In this document: in pieces, positions 1 through 11,908 of the stretch | How the letters are laid out: every line of letters begins with the position of its first letter | Numbering within the stretch: the stretch's first letter is position 1 | NCBI GenBank assembly: GCA_900660155.1 | Contig: CABFPE010000307.1 | Coordinates: 3,671-44,203, forward strand | From: Hofstenia miamia | Lineage: Eukaryota; Xenacoelomorpha; Acoela; Hofsteniidae | DNA length: 40,533 nt | Direction: 5' to 3' | Position numbers and translations under genes: made by a program | The notes under the pieces: model-generated | Databases searched by the model: none | What the model was told of the DNA's origin: nothing | Seen by the model: the letters and a program-made list of their open reading frames with translations, nothing else

Positions 1-600
1 AGTAGTAGTAGTAGTAGTAAAAGGACTTTATTCCCATATTGGAAAGATAACTATAAAGCACCGTTACAAAATATCAATAAAATGAGAATATGGTATTCTG
101 TACATGACACGAGCTACAAAAGCATATAAGCTGGTGAGAACATCCGTTTTTGGCATCATATTCACTTTCAAACTTATTCCAAAATAACACCTTTAATTGA
201 CTCTTCACTACTTTTGGATTACCAAAGAGATTTATTTCAGTCTTCAAATGAACAAAGTTGGCAAGCAGAATCACTCAATTAAAAAAGTGATTTCTAGACT
301 TAGTTTTCTTCGTAAATTTTGATAAAAATAACATATTGGTCGACGATCTGAGATTTTGACGAGATGGAGCGTATAATGTGATGAAACTTGATACATCAAT
401 GTCCAATTCTTTATTAAGAAGTTTGTTTAAAAATATCAAGTCACGCTGCTGGACTAGCAGTGAAAACGGAAGAAGTTTCAATCGCATAAGACGGCTTTTA
501 TAGCCATCCTCATGAACAATCCATCGTGTGCATCTTCTTTGGAAACTCTCAAGTCTGTTGAGATCCGTCTGATTAGCAAACCATAACTGCAATAGATCAA
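1..600 (-). mobile_element. LINE 3'-end fragment with (AGT)n tail
   Basis: This is a 5'-truncated non-LTR retrotransposon read on the minus strand. It holds the C-terminal part of an ORF2 (74-592), a short 3' UTR and a terminal microsatellite, (AGT)6 on the plus strand at 1-19, which reads as an ACT tail in element orientation. A second fragment at 3868-4710 ends in the same type of tract, so the trinucleotide tail probably belongs to the family. The window edge cuts the tail, so any target-site duplication is not visible. Confidence 0.65.
74..592 (-). pseudogene. LINE ORF2 C-terminus, broken
   Basis: The frame covers the region after the reverse-transcriptase palm of a CR1/L2/Jockey-type LINE. 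The block LESFQRRCTRWI followed by YKSRLMRLKLLPF and QQRDLIFLNKLL matches the usual arrangement of this region (a 'lE.vQRR.Tr.i' block, then Y..RL..L.L..L..RR). In the same frame after a TGA at 275-277 the text continues to a terminal Cys-rich stretch (CSHQLICFCSSCH), as CR1-like ORF2 proteins often end. The stop and the missing upstream RT make it a pseudogene. Assignment to a LINE C-terminus is firm; the clade is not. Confidence 0.65.
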
Positions 601-2650
601 ATCATAGCAATAGAATCAGACAAATCAGCATAAAATATGATCCAATGAAAAAATATTGTACTCATATATGTCCAAGCCATTAATATCACTGCCAACTTGG
701 TATACATTGAACATACTATCCAGCACATATGTGACAACATACTTAATATGGAATCTTACCTGGAAAATCTCTTCATCATATGCATATTTACTCTTGCTAG
801 AACAATGATAGAACACAGAGCATCTATTGCCAAATTATTCCTCATGGGAAAACTCCTTGACAGAAGTTTACCACAATGCTATTTGATTACAGAACAACAT
901 ATAGCAATCAAAATACTGCTTAAAATTCTTGATTGCAACACTAAGAGTACAAACATTACCAAGATTCGAATTTGTATTTAAACAGAACCAAATAAAAGTG
1001 AGAGCTGCAGGACCTGCCTCTGTCTTGGCACAGTTTGCTTAGATTTGCTTAAGTACATCTATTTCTGGAACTGTAACAAAGTTATATGTGCTGAAATTAG
1101 TCATTTGTAATCAAATTGAATGCTGAATTGAAATGCTACAAACATATTTTAGCTTGCCTAAAACTAAAAATTGAAAATATAATACAATTATAATACAAAA
1201 AATATTATTTCAATTTTGCCCTGTATTGTGTTTTGTATTTTGTCTCATTGTGTAGCTGTTTAATTGAGATTTGGTGTAAGAATCTTTTATCGTGGATATC
1301 TTACAAATACATTTATGACTCTGATGTGTTGTGTTGTGCTTGTTGTGTGACACAACAGTCTTTTGCTGTTGTGTTGTGGCTGGTTGTTTTGTGAAGATAT
1401 CCACACAATAAGCCTAAAAAAATTTTCCTAAAATTTAAGAACTAAAATTAGACATTCATAAAGATATTAGCTTCCTCAGAAATTTGAAAACTGAAAAAAC
1501 AACTGTGTTTTCAAAGATTTTAGGTATTTTGTTGCTAAATCTAAAAGACTGCACAGAAGAATAACTGAAGAAAATAAGAAAGAGGAAACAGTAAGGAAAT
1601 TCAAATCCTTTTTTGCCTGTTGTGAAACTGAAATAATACTTAACCACACTCGCAAATTTTTAAAAAATATTCGTTGTAATATCTAGAGTAAATGTACATT
1701 AGGTAATCTTGTTGCATCCATTGATTTCTACATGTAAATATTAACATGTCTATGCATGTTGGCAAATATTTAGACTTATGTATAATATATAAAATAGAAG
1801 CAAAATTGAATTATCAGTGTGTCACACGTTCCAGATCTAAAAGAATACAGTGAACACTATTTCATCTAATTTTGTTCTTTACATATGTACATTGTGGGCT
1901 GTTATATGGCTACGCATGCTTAATACACACTGCAAAATAAAAAGCAAAGCTTTGCAGTAATTTACTATCGCATATGCAATGCCTAAGCTTTACAAATGAA
2001 CACCAAGACTTTGCTATTAAACTATTAATTGATTATTGAGTTTAAATATGAAAAATACTTTTACGAACTCTTCTCAAAGATCAAATGAAAAATTCACCTA
2101 ACAATGCTGTTTTTGAAGTTGAATTTGTGGATTGAAATATGTTCAGTTATATTTTTAAGTAAAATGTATGTGCAGGTTTAGTTATTCAACTCTTGTTAGA
2201 ACTTAAAATGCAATATGCCATCTGTGCTTTGCCGAACTAGCTCAGTGAAATACATTTTTTGCCAACAATAAATTTGGATCTAAAATAAAAAGGTTTAGCC
2301 TAAGGTTAGCTCTCCATCTATTTAGAATGCGATGTTTTATTATCAAGTTAATTGATCAATAGGTAAGCTAATAAATAACAAATTTCATACAAAATAATTT
2401 TAAACCCTCTATCATTTCTAAAATTCCAATCAATCCATGACATCACCAAATTTTTAGTACTTAAAATCATAAAGCTTGTTGTACATAGTGATGTTTGACT
2501 TCAAAGTACCACAACTCTAACTTCAATTTTGAAATTTAAAGAGCACTCTACTCACTATACTTGATACTGTGTAAATTGAAGTTGATCACTAATATTCTAT
2601 TATACATAGCAAATGTAGCACTGCAAATCATTATACTTAGTTTGTTACAG
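601..2650. other. AT-rich stretch with no recognised gene
   Basis: I see no convincing coding region. Around 1300-1390 the DNA is a TGTTG-rich low-complexity tract containing a 17-nt palindrome (tgttgtgtgacacaaca, near 1337). An open frame at 697-981 (plus) shows no domain and probably reflects chance. Confidence 0.4.
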
Positions 2651-2810
2651 GAGGGAAATTCTCAGCATTACTAAGATTTATTAATTGAAAATGTTGTCAT
2701 TCATTGTGGTTGTCATTTCTACATTCTTCATTATCACATGTGACTCAAAATATGCATTCTACATCATAGATATTACATTTGAAAAGAAGGCAGATCTAGG
2801 AATGGATGAC
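2651..2810 (+). CDS. Candidate first coding exon of a secreted protein
   Basis: An ATG at 2691 opens 40 codons that run exactly to a consensus splice donor, GTAAGT, at 2811-2816, in phase 0. The peptide starts MLSFIVVVISTFFIITC, a textbook signal peptide with a long hydrophobic core, followed by DSKYAFYIIDITFEKKADLG. Upstream, ttgttacag ending at 2650 could be the acceptor of a 5'-UTR exon, so the exon start given here is that acceptor. Without splicing, the frame stops a few codons after the donor. I found no matching downstream exon, so the product is unknown. The combination of a signal peptide and an in-phase consensus donor makes a real exon plausible but unproven. Confidence 0.4.
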
Positions 2811-2816
2811 GTAAGT

Positions 2817-3867
2817 AATTATTAAACTTCCAGCCATTGTTCTTATATTTATGTTAATTACTATTTTAATAAATTGCATTATAAACCATGTTTGCATTTC
2901 TCAAATGTTGCTGTTGGATGAATTGAGGTTTGATTCATTGGAGTCTTGTCATCCCTATTTTCCCAATTTCAGTTATCTTAAATTATTAGAAATGGTCTGG
3001 TGCTTAGGCACTAAATAAGTAAGACAGTGACTTTGGTTCTTCAATTTTTGCACATTGATATTGGAAGCAATCACTAGGTCATTAGAGGTTATTCTGGTTA
3101 AGTGCTGTTTATAAATACCAACCGTATATATAATCTTAATGGTATGTTTTTAAATTCTTTTGATGCCCTTAAGAATTTGAGAATTTAGTTCTGAGTTTCA
3201 TAATTTGTAAGCATTATCAAGATTCGTCCTAATTAGAGAGCAGTATCCTTTATGGCTTTAGTATTACCCACATCTCTACGAAATATTTGTATATAATCAT
3301 GTCTTTTTGAGGATTTATTAATAATTTTGTTGTTGTTAGCTTCCAATTTTTGTTTGAATGACACTTAACAACGACAATTCTGCTTTGCTTGAATAAAGAA
3401 CCTGTCTAACTATAATCTCTGGTTGGTTTCTAGTCCTTCACAAATAAAATCAGTAACTCAACAGTTTCATGTATGCATACCATGCCATTAGTAGTACCCC
3501 AGCTTAAAGCTTCCTGTGCTATTGCTGGACTATCCTCCTTTGAGTTGACAACAGCTTGCCAAAGACTTTAGTCTACAAATTTAAGACTATTATCAATATT
3601 GTTCAATAGAGCATTAATAAAAACATGAATAATCAGGTTCTCAATTTGGTCCTTTATTAGTCACTCTGCATTGATTACACATATTTCCTTCAACCTGTTC
3701 ATCTGTAAAGGATGACTAACTGAAGGACAAGGCTTTTAGCAATCGTGTAGGAATATATTCTCTCAAACTGATGAGAGTTTTTATAAAATGTTTCCTAGAA
3801 TTTCACTACCATTAGGATGAAGTCTTCTGTAAGTTTTGAGATAGGATGTGTTAGGAATATAGAAAAG
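2817..3867. other. Non-coding, possible intron sequence
   Basis: This AT-rich stretch has no recognised domain. If the exon at 2651-2810 is real, this is the start of its intron. The first 1 kb shows no clear acceptor followed by an open phase-0 frame. Confidence 0.3.
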
Positions 3868-4710
3868 TAGTAGTAGTAGAATTTATTAAGTTCAAAAGCA
3901 TTAACAAATTTACGTCAATGACACTCATCTTCCTATGCATTTCAAATCAATTTGTGTGAAGGAAGTTTGCCTTTGTTGAAGAGGTATACACCAGCACTCA
4001 CTAATGTTTTGTATCAATGCTCAGTTTTGATTTTTGGAACTCATAACATTCCTGCTTGCTTGTTGGATAACTCAGTAACATCACATTCTAATGAGTGTAA
4101 TCAATGTGTTTATTATTTTGCAACCTGTTGAATTTCTGTAGTATCAATTTATGTGTGACTTCAGAAGAACGAGAAACCTCAGAGCCAATGATTTCCAAAC
4201 CTTTGGCTGTCAGCCTTGTCAACTGGAAACTGACATTGAAGCATACAGCATTTTACTTTCAGTACACACATGATAGGTTTTCTACTATAACTCACTTTCT
4301 TCAATTAATTTAAGAATAGTAGCAAGCTTTATCAATTTTCACTCAATTTTTTAACTCAATATTTAAAGTGAGGCGGTTATCAATCACTATTCCTTGAAGC
4401 TTAGTCTCTGTTACCCTTTGATTTGACCAGACTCATAAACCAATAGAGCAGGATTAGGTTTTGAATAGGTACTTTTGATGACCATTTCTTCATTATTCTT
4501 CCAATTGATGTCCATGTCGTTTTCTTTTGCATGCCGCACTACATTATCAAGCTCACTCTCTGTTTTTTCGTTTACAACCACAAAGGTTAGGTCATCAGCG
4601 AATTTGATATAAAAATTTTCTAGATAAATTGTATTTAAATAATGGGAAACAGACTTGGTCTATTAACTGTTCCTTCAGGACTCCCCCTCTTCTTCCATAA
4701 ATAATGGGAG
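3868..4710 (-). mobile_element. LINE fragment with (AGT)n tail
   Basis: This minus-strand LINE remnant starts in the RT palm and runs to a 3' end marked by agtagtagtag (plus strand, from about 3868), next to a plausible AATAAA-like end (ttaataaattct on the minus strand). Its tail matches the type seen at 1-19. Between about 3890 and 4340 it is presumably degenerate ORF2 C-terminus and 3' UTR, with no clear frame. Confidence 0.55.
4343..4700 (-). pseudogene. LINE reverse transcriptase palm/thumb remnant
   Basis: The minus-strand frame reads FYIKFADDLTFVVV, the catalytic FADD box (4591-4602) of a non-LTR RT, then a spacer with ELDNVVRHAKENDMDINWKN, equivalent to the 'W....n..iN..Kt' block after the active site. 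The frame hits a stop near 4414. The next block, KLQGIVIDNRLTLN, equivalent to 'fK.LGv.iDn.LtF', continues in another frame to 4343. At least one frameshift therefore separates palm from thumb. Endonuclease and RT fingers are absent. RT identity is strong; L2/CR1-like affiliation is inferred from the block spacing. Confidence 0.7.
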
Positions 4711-4868
4711 GACTTATCTGCAGGTTCAGTCTTTACAACATGATCTTCTAGGAAGCTTCTATGCCATTCCATTGTATCACTGAAAACTTCAACTTTTGAC
4801 ATGTTTTAAGGAGTTTATAATGATTTATTTGTTAAAAGCTTTTGAGTAGTGTCTGCATATTCCTAATA

Positions 4869-4965
4869 CAGGCAACCCCACTTAAGTCAGATTGACTTGG
4901 ACCAATGCAAAATATTCCGACTTACAAGAAATCCGAGATATAATTTTAGTGGACTTTGATTGTAC
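4869..4965 (+). repeat. Pogo/Tigger-like terminal repeat (one end)
   Basis: From 4869 the sequence reads CAGGCAACCCCACTTAAGTC, followed by gacttggacc and tccgacttac. It is preceded by TA (4867-4868). The CAG start, the 'aaccnc..taagtc' pattern and the repeated 'cgactta' phrases resemble termini of Tc1-pogo superfamily elements that insert at TA. Related phrases in the other orientation occur near 6650-6760 (tccgacttag, gttcgaatt), but no precise partner end was found. The span of the element is therefore uncertain. Confidence 0.35.
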
Positions 4966-6386
4966 TAGTTCTGCAAAAACAGAGAATTACAATATGGTAA
5001 CTTTTATGCAAGCAATCTGATGGTTGTTATGAAAGAAGCTGTTTGTAAAATATTGAAAATAAACTCTGCTAGAAGAAAAATTCATCATGTATTCTTATGT
5101 CTTACAGTATTTTTCTTTCAATACCTGAATTAAACATAAACTTAACTTATATTTATATATCGGCCATCAATCACTTCGTTCTATATTTGATTACATATTT
5201 AAAATATGACTGATGCACACAACAACTTGAAGTGCAACAGAAACTTATTTTTAACATCGTTAATTTATTATAACATTCTTTATAGGGTTTTTCTACTATA
5301 TCAACTGACCGATTTCGGAATACTTTTGCTCTGCGAGTTTTGACTATATTTATTAGGGTTATATATAAAAATGTACTCAATTATTAGCTCCATGTGAAAC
5401 TATTATTTATTTTTTGGATAAATCAATTCTCACTCCAGCGCATTGCGCAATAGAAATTGTCAATTTTAACACTTCTTTTATAATCAATTATTAAAAAAAA
5501 TAGTGTAGACCATCTTTGGAGACCTATAGCTCTATTACTTTTTCCGCTATGGATACAGTTTAAATATCATTTGATGCACGCTGAATAGTTCTATGACAAA
5601 GTTATTTTTAATTTTTCGATTTCATCCATTTTAACCATTTTTACAGTGATAAATGCGCCGACTAATATCGCCATTTTTATTACATAACAATTTCTGTTAC
5701 TAAATGGAAATTCCTTTGCCTTGACCTGTCTACATCCAAGGGATTTTAACAGTGCGGTAGTCACATTTCAGAAGCCTACTGCAAAGTCCATTTCTACGCT
5801 ATGGGCATAAAAATATAATATTCTCTAGCTAATCAATAGCTCTATGTGTCAATTTTATCAATACTTTTCTTGTTAACTGCGAACAATATAACAATCGATT
5901 TTTACTAACTTGACGTGTTTTTCAAGGACAATTAATGCAATGCACGTATATTTAATAGAAATAGCTGTTTGTTAAGCACTATCTAGGTGCGCTGGAATGC
6001 TTAATACATTACATAGGTCATAAGCAATCTCTTTAAGTGAAATTGACAGAAATAATTCGATTCAATACAGACAAATGTCTAATATTTTGACCAATATTAT
6101 TATAATTTCTAGGGACATTTTTTGATGTTCTAACCAATTCTATTGTCAACACTTAGGGTTTTTTTCCATGTTTGTTAAACACTATCTATGCGATGTTTTA
6201 GTTATATATATTATAACGTCTTGTAGGTTTACTATATTTACGAATTTTACAATAATTTTTTGTATTCCTTTATTTCCTTTATTTCACCAACCTCATAAAT
6301 CAAAATCATCATCTCTACACTTGAAAGAAAAAACCCCAATATTATTTTTGTATTCCTTTATTTCACACATCACATAAATCAGGGAG
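4966..6386. other. AT-rich stretch without recognised genes
   Basis: No domain was found on either strand. It may be the decayed interior of the DNA transposon suggested at 4869. Near 6255-6380 a loose repeat of about 90 bp is visible (tgtattcctttatttc ... cataaatca twice), leading into the perfect tandem repeat at 6387. Confidence 0.35.
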
Positions 6387-6476
6387 TTGTCATTTTAACA
6401 TCATCTAATTTTACTTGAAAGATTTTCGGACTTGTCATTTTAACATCATCTAATTTTACTTGAAAGATTTTCGGAC
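6387..6476. repeat. Perfect 45-bp tandem duplication
   Basis: Two adjacent identical 45-bp units (6387-6431 and 6432-6476), each starting ttgtcattttaacatcatct and ending gaaagattttcggac. Complete identity points to a recent slippage or template-switch event. A degraded relative of the second half (acttgaaag) lies just upstream. Confidence 0.9.
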
Positions 6477-6479
6477 AAC

Positions 6480-9105
6480 TTATTTAAAATATCACCCATT
6501 GACAGCACTGCACAAAGGTAAACATATCTAGGTTGACCCCTACATGAACTGTTTGTAGGTCAATACCATGGAGCTATGTATAGTAGCTTTATGGTCAATA
6601 CCATGAGTAGAAAATATTTACACTATGCTTGAATCACGTGCAAAACAATTTCCATCCGTCCGACTTGTGAATGAAATTTTCAATCTTAAATTTGTAGCTT
6701 GTACGTAGATTTCAGTCCAATTTAGAATTTATCCGACTTAGAATTGTTCGAATTAAAAATATTTTTTTGTTTGTTTACATATTGGAGTTTCTCTGTTCTT
6801 TATTAATAGCATGACTTACGCGAAAATTCATCAGTCGTTCTTTAAAAATTGAAATTGATAATATTGAAACAAAAGGTTCTCTAACAAAAATTTGGGATCG
6901 AATCCTTATATTAAATTATTACAGTATAGCGGATGATTACTCATTGAAAAAATCGTATTTGCATGTAATTCATGCATGAGAACATATTTTAGCACATATC
7001 TTCATCTTTGAATGAGCAAGCCCTAGCTCATAGATGCGCCCATATACAAACCAAACTGCAGATAAATCGCTTTGTTGCGTAAAAGTAACACTAGTGTAAA
7101 TAAGAAAAATTCAACTCAATGCCACAAACGTGTGGCTTCCCTTTTGGTATCTGGATTAAAGAAGGATCAAGAAGATAACAAGTCATTTGGTAAAAATAAT
7201 ATCGTAATTGAAGATTTTGCTTTAACAATAGTTCACTGTGAAATTGGAAATCTGCCAGCAAACATTCGTTATTGAAAAAAATATCCAAATTATTCCTTTT
7301 TTTCAAAAGTACACTTTTCAGATAGCTGTTAAATCATAGTGGGAATTAGGTAGGTGGCAGAAGACAGCCAATACCAATCAGCCAGTTTTGGCATATAGGT
7401 TATATTTGCACTACATATATAATCTATACAAACACATGGTATTACATACATTAAAAAATACGTATATATATATATATATTAACCATCTATAAATTTAAAA
7501 ATTAAAAAATTTTCCAGTAAAATTTATAGTCTATCTATTAATGTCCTTTTCACTGTCCAGATTTCACAAAGCAATGAGATGGTATAATCAATCGACTGCT
7601 AAGAAAATTGACCTGATTCCAATACCAGATCCAAGCGACTGGTTGCGGTAGTAGGAAAACGCAACATAAGACGGAATCGGGACCAACTTTTTAATTTCAA
7701 ATACGACTGGGACGATTTTAATTTAATAGTCGACGTTTTGATATAGGCCTACTTGCTAAACTAAAATATATCTATATTATCTCCATTCAATATTCTGTTT
7801 TGTTAATAATGCATAATTTTAGCACATTTAATTTTAGTACGGGACCAGAAATAAATGTATATATAAATAAAACATATGTTGCATTAAAATATAAATTTAT
7901 TTCTAAACGGATTTGTAGAAACTCAAATTTAATAATAGAAAGTCCGAACTAGCAGATTCATCAAGACCTTTGTATTGATACCATAATGTATCAGAAATCA
8001 AATCTATAAAGAAAAATATTATGGAAAAATCTAGTGTTAGAGTTTCAGTACTTCTCATCACAAATTTCTAGGCTCGCCCCTGATAATGCTGTGTATTTGT
8101 TGTGACAAATTGTCTGCTGTTCTCAATTTATGGCAAACTTGAAGCCTAAGCTGTATCCAATTGGAGTTTGATGACTCCATTCATGAGCTTGATGTATTCC
8201 GAGAAGCTTTTTATTTCTAATCAATTCTGTAAATATATGGTCTCAGCTGGAAATACACTTAGAAAATTATATACAATACTGTTTCAAGTTATTTGCATTG
8301 CAGTTTTTTGACACTTTTGCTGCAATCAAAAACATTTTTTTTAAAATTGTTAATTGCTTCCAAGATTTACAGATTTGAAAACATTTGTTTGTTGCATTTC
8401 TTGAGTAAAGTTCTCTAATAACAAATCATATTCAGATACTGTTATAAGTAATCGATAGGTATAGCGCATGGCCTCTAGTATAGGTACAAGCATAGCAAAA
8501 AGCATATGTAACACTTGTGAAAAGATTGGGTAAGTCCTTAACCCTTCTTGAGTTTAGCTTTTTAAAAAATGGGAGGTCGGACGGTTCAAGTAGACCTACT
8601 GTCAGTTAATTCTAAGTAATTTAATCATTTTTTGTTAGTCTTATTCTAAATTTTGCTCGTAGCCAATTGTAATTGCATATATAGTTAATATTTGCTCATA
8701 ATTTAATTTGCCTGCATTTAAATTTTTAATAGAGTCTTGCTGCTAGCAAATTTTTGAAATTTTTTTAGTAGTTTTTGTGAACATTTATCTATAGTCCTAC
8801 TTTTATTTTTTGTGTATGAGGTATAGTCGTACCTATACCTTCTTTGGAAGGTGAACTGGTTCAGGCATCCCTACCCTTCCTGTTCGGTTTCTCAGTCCTT
8901 TTTTGTCGTGTTTTAGATATTATGATAGGATTCGCACAAAATATGGCATAAGAAAAGCAAAGAACCAAAATGATGAATGAAAACTTTGAAGTAAATATAG
9001 CATAATAAACATCTAGCTGGAAAATAACTAAAACACCTGTGGTATTATATGCAATTAAAACGGAAATTCGAACAAAATATGGCATAAGAAATGCTCTTAA
9101 TACAA
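6480..9105. other. Long stretch without recognised genes
   Basis: It contains a (TA)n run near 7463-7482 and a short direct repeat, acaaaatatggcataagaaa, at about 8936 and 9075, 139 bp apart. Frames at 7072-7275 (plus) and 7091-7306 (minus) overlap and show no domain. The section just before 9105 may be the decayed upstream part of the Penelope-like element. Confidence 0.35.
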
Positions 9106-9109
9106 AAAT

Positions 9110-9970
9110 AGATACAGATGAACATAAAGTTAAATTTGAAAAAGTTTGCTCGATAAAGGTAAAGGCACATTGATATGTGACAAAGACTGTTATGTTGGAA
9201 AAATGAATGAAATTTTAAATTTCCAAGATATAACTAAGTTTTTTATCAAAGAAAAGGAACAAATAAATATCTCATGAGATGCTTAAAGCAAAAAAGTTAA
9301 TATTCAGGAGTTTTATGAAAAAATATGATCAACAGGAAGGAGAACAGCAAGATCCATTAAGTTAAAGAAAACCACCTATGCAACAGACTTAAGTTCTATC
9401 AATATATCTAAAGAACTAAATAATTTTTAAAGCCATTTATTCTCAAAATCTATAATTTGAAAAATACGGAATATCTCATAAACAAACAAGAGGAATCAAC
9501 AAGATCATTCAATTGTGACAAAGTATTTAAAGCAAGCTTTGAACAAAATCATTATTCCTGTGTTGAAGAAAGCATTGAAAATTTAATCAAATCATTCCAA
9601 CACAACAAATCATCTACTCTTCAAGTGGTATTAAAATTGGCATGTACAAATACACTATTTTTGCTTAACGAGAAAATTCATTTGCTAATTAATGGTATAG
9701 CAATGAATTTTGTTTGGACCGATTAGTGAATCTAAATTTTAAGTTTTGAAATATAAAACATATAACATCAGCGCCAAAAAAGCATTAATCAATTGAATAT
9801 TTACAACATCATCAAATTTCACCAATCTTACTGAAGAAATTGAAAAACTGTTTTCAAAACTTTCAAATAAGGGATATTTCCACAAGTTCATAAGAAATTT
9901 TTTAGAACAATTCTTCAAAAATATTACGCAACAACAAAGTAATGAAAACTTAAACATATATTGGAGCATA
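9110..9970 (+). pseudogene. Penelope-like element reverse transcriptase remnant
   Basis: Three ordered blocks in different plus-strand frames match a Penelope-like RT. First is LDKGKGTLICDKDCYVGKMN (from 9149), equivalent to the 'aDKGn.ivv.dk.dY..k' block. Second is a 90-codon frame (9457-9726) ending NTLFLLNEKIHLLINGIAMN, equivalent to the 'F.fn.k.y.Q.dGvaMGs' motif. Third is LTEEIEKLFSKLSNKGY with FIRNFL (about 9826-9905), equivalent to the late 'l...f..nGYp..fi' block. The palm YADD box between the second and third blocks is missing, consistent with an internal deletion near 9726. No GIY-YIG domain could be read downstream. Frameshifts and stops make it a pseudogene. Confidence 0.5.
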
Positions 9971-10863
9971 CCACATACTGAATATTGAGAAAAGTACCCA
10001 AAATACCAAATTCAAAACATGAATATTTACAACATTTACTTGAACAAGGACTCTTTTTTCAGGAACAATGCACTACCCAATAAACAAAACGTTTTATACC
10101 CCTCTTATAATTGTATAACGCGTTGTAAGACGTCTTAGTGTACGTCTTCTAAACATTGTATAATATTTACAATCCGCACCCAATCCTATCCGAAAATGTA
10201 GAACCTGAACTCTACCCGAAACGTTGAATTTGATTTGACGTTGTCTATCTTTCTCCAATCAAATGACCATTAACATCAATCATTTACTGACGGAGAAACA
10301 GCAATTCCATTCTTATTACTTAACGTCTTGGATATTTCTCAGTTCAAGATGTGAATAACATCAATATTTTATAAATAATAAATCTAATCTTTGTACTCAA
10401 ACCCGACATATATATATATATTTATATATACATATATATGTATATTACCTTAAAAATAGCGCTAAATATTATATGGGGTACTCCACCACTAAGGCTGCAA
10501 GGATACAACATTAATATGAAAAACTAATGTCACTTTGTAAACCGAATTTCTTTACCCAAATTTTTTGGGGCTTTCTTTATATTATTTGCTCTTGTCGCTT
10601 AAATACCACAATAATTACAGCAAACACCTGGTCTGTGTTAATTAGGTTAGGTAAATGACTGACGTTAGCCTATTATGTTTTATAATGTTTGATAAATATC
10701 AGCAAAAAGAAACCATGTAAACAGGCGCTTTCAATATTAAATACGTCAAAGTAAATAAACATGGGGAATAAAGTGAGCCAAATTTCCGCCATTGCAATTG
10801 TCAAATGAAATCAAATGAAGAATGGGTGTTGAGCCAATATAATCGATGCTTTAGATATTTAAT

Positions 10864-11739
10864 ATGTCAGATTTCATCAACGGATACAGTCGGCTCTTGC
10901 TTTCACTCGATGAAGCAATCATTTCGCACATCCTACCTGGTGCTATGTCCCTGGATGCTGCAAATGCTTTTAGAAAAGATAAAAAGAAAACGCCCCTTAA
11001 TCAACTCTTCTCTCGTCTTAATAAAGAAAACGCCGCTGAAGTTCTCCTGCTCCTTTTCAAAAACTCTCTCAGTTCTACATCAGCCTCTGCCACTAGTCCT
11101 ACTCATTCACCATTCTCAGAAGAAACTCCAATATACACTCGTCTTAATGTAAAAAACTCCAGATCGCCTTCACCTTTTCCTCATTGATATCATCAAGGAA
11201 ATCACTTGCCTCAACGGCTCAAAATGTCGGTCAACAACACACTCATTTCAAGTCTAGTTTTTCTGTAAAATCTATAAAGCCCGGAACTACCTCTTTTTTC
11301 AAATCAAACAACTACATTTAAGTATGTCAATTCTCTTAATCTTTTTTCAAATCAAACAACTACAATTCACTCATATCCTGGTCACAACTCTCATCAACTC
11401 TCTCAAAAGATCCAGAATTATCCTACAACGCACATCAACTCCGTCTTCATAAATACAGGGCTCATTGATGCGCTCAAATCTACAGACATCAAACAATTTC
11501 AACAGAACATCAATCATCTTGTATCTTTAATCCATCAAAAATTCACTACACGCTTCATATATTTCCTAGAAATTACTAAAGTTTGTAAACATTCTGCTCT
11601 ACAGAAGGGTTATGTCATCACTAGATTTAATGAAGCCTTATCAAGTCTCTCTACTAATAAATTCAATCTTATTCCAGTATTCAAAAGCTTTCTGAATTCA
11701 CCACAAAGTATCAACTCCAACCACTTTGCCCTTGATTGA
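10864..11739 (+). pseudogene. LINE A ORF1-like protein, frameshifted
   Basis: The reading begins MSDFINGYSRLLLSLDEAII (10864-11187). It continues after a frame change with a Ser/Thr-rich stretch (11190-11467, SRKSLASTAQNV), then in a third frame FINTGLIDALKSTDIKQ to FALD (11450-11739). The right arm carries the same three blocks. There is no zinc knuckle or recognised fold; the Ser-rich middle and position ahead of a 2A/endonuclease ORF suggest a CR1-type ORF1 product. A competing overlapping frame from 10805 has no recognisable features. Function is inferred from position only. Confidence 0.4.
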
Positions 11740-11908
11740 ATCCACTTATCTTCTCAAGGAATTGCTCATATCACTTTCGTTTTAAAAGGATTCTTCTAAC
11801 CTCGCCTAATTTCTCACTCTTCATTTCGAATTCCGAATGTCACCTATCTAAAAGCCGCCAATTCTTCAAAACGTCGTTTTATTTCTATATTATTTAGTTA
11901 TCTATGTA

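Noticed and set aside
1..19. Tandem AGT units as a CRISPR-like or regulatory array
   Set aside because: It is a plain microsatellite forming the LINE 3' tail.
760..816. Minus-strand candidate exon ending at CAG-GTAAGA near 760
   Set aside because: The donor is good, but the upstream frame is short with stops and no acceptor or domain supports it.
4104..4313. Plus-strand 69-codon frame
   Set aside because: It lies antisense within the LINE fragment and has no domain.
7072..7306. Two overlapping opposite-strand frames of about 70 codons
   Set aside because: Neither has a domain, splice signals or paralogues in the window; chance frames are expected in AT-rich DNA of this length.
7600..7760. 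Possible tRNA-like stretch (gactggttgcggtagtagga)
   Set aside because: No cloverleaf, B-box or anticodon arm could be formed by eye.
10805..11152. A 115-codon plus-strand frame starting MKSNEEWVLSQYN (and its inverted copy at 32858-33238)
   Set aside because: It overlaps the MSDFINGYSRLL frame; its composition is irregular and it has no downstream continuation toward the 2A/endonuclease part. I treat the 10864 frame as the ORF1 candidate, without certainty.
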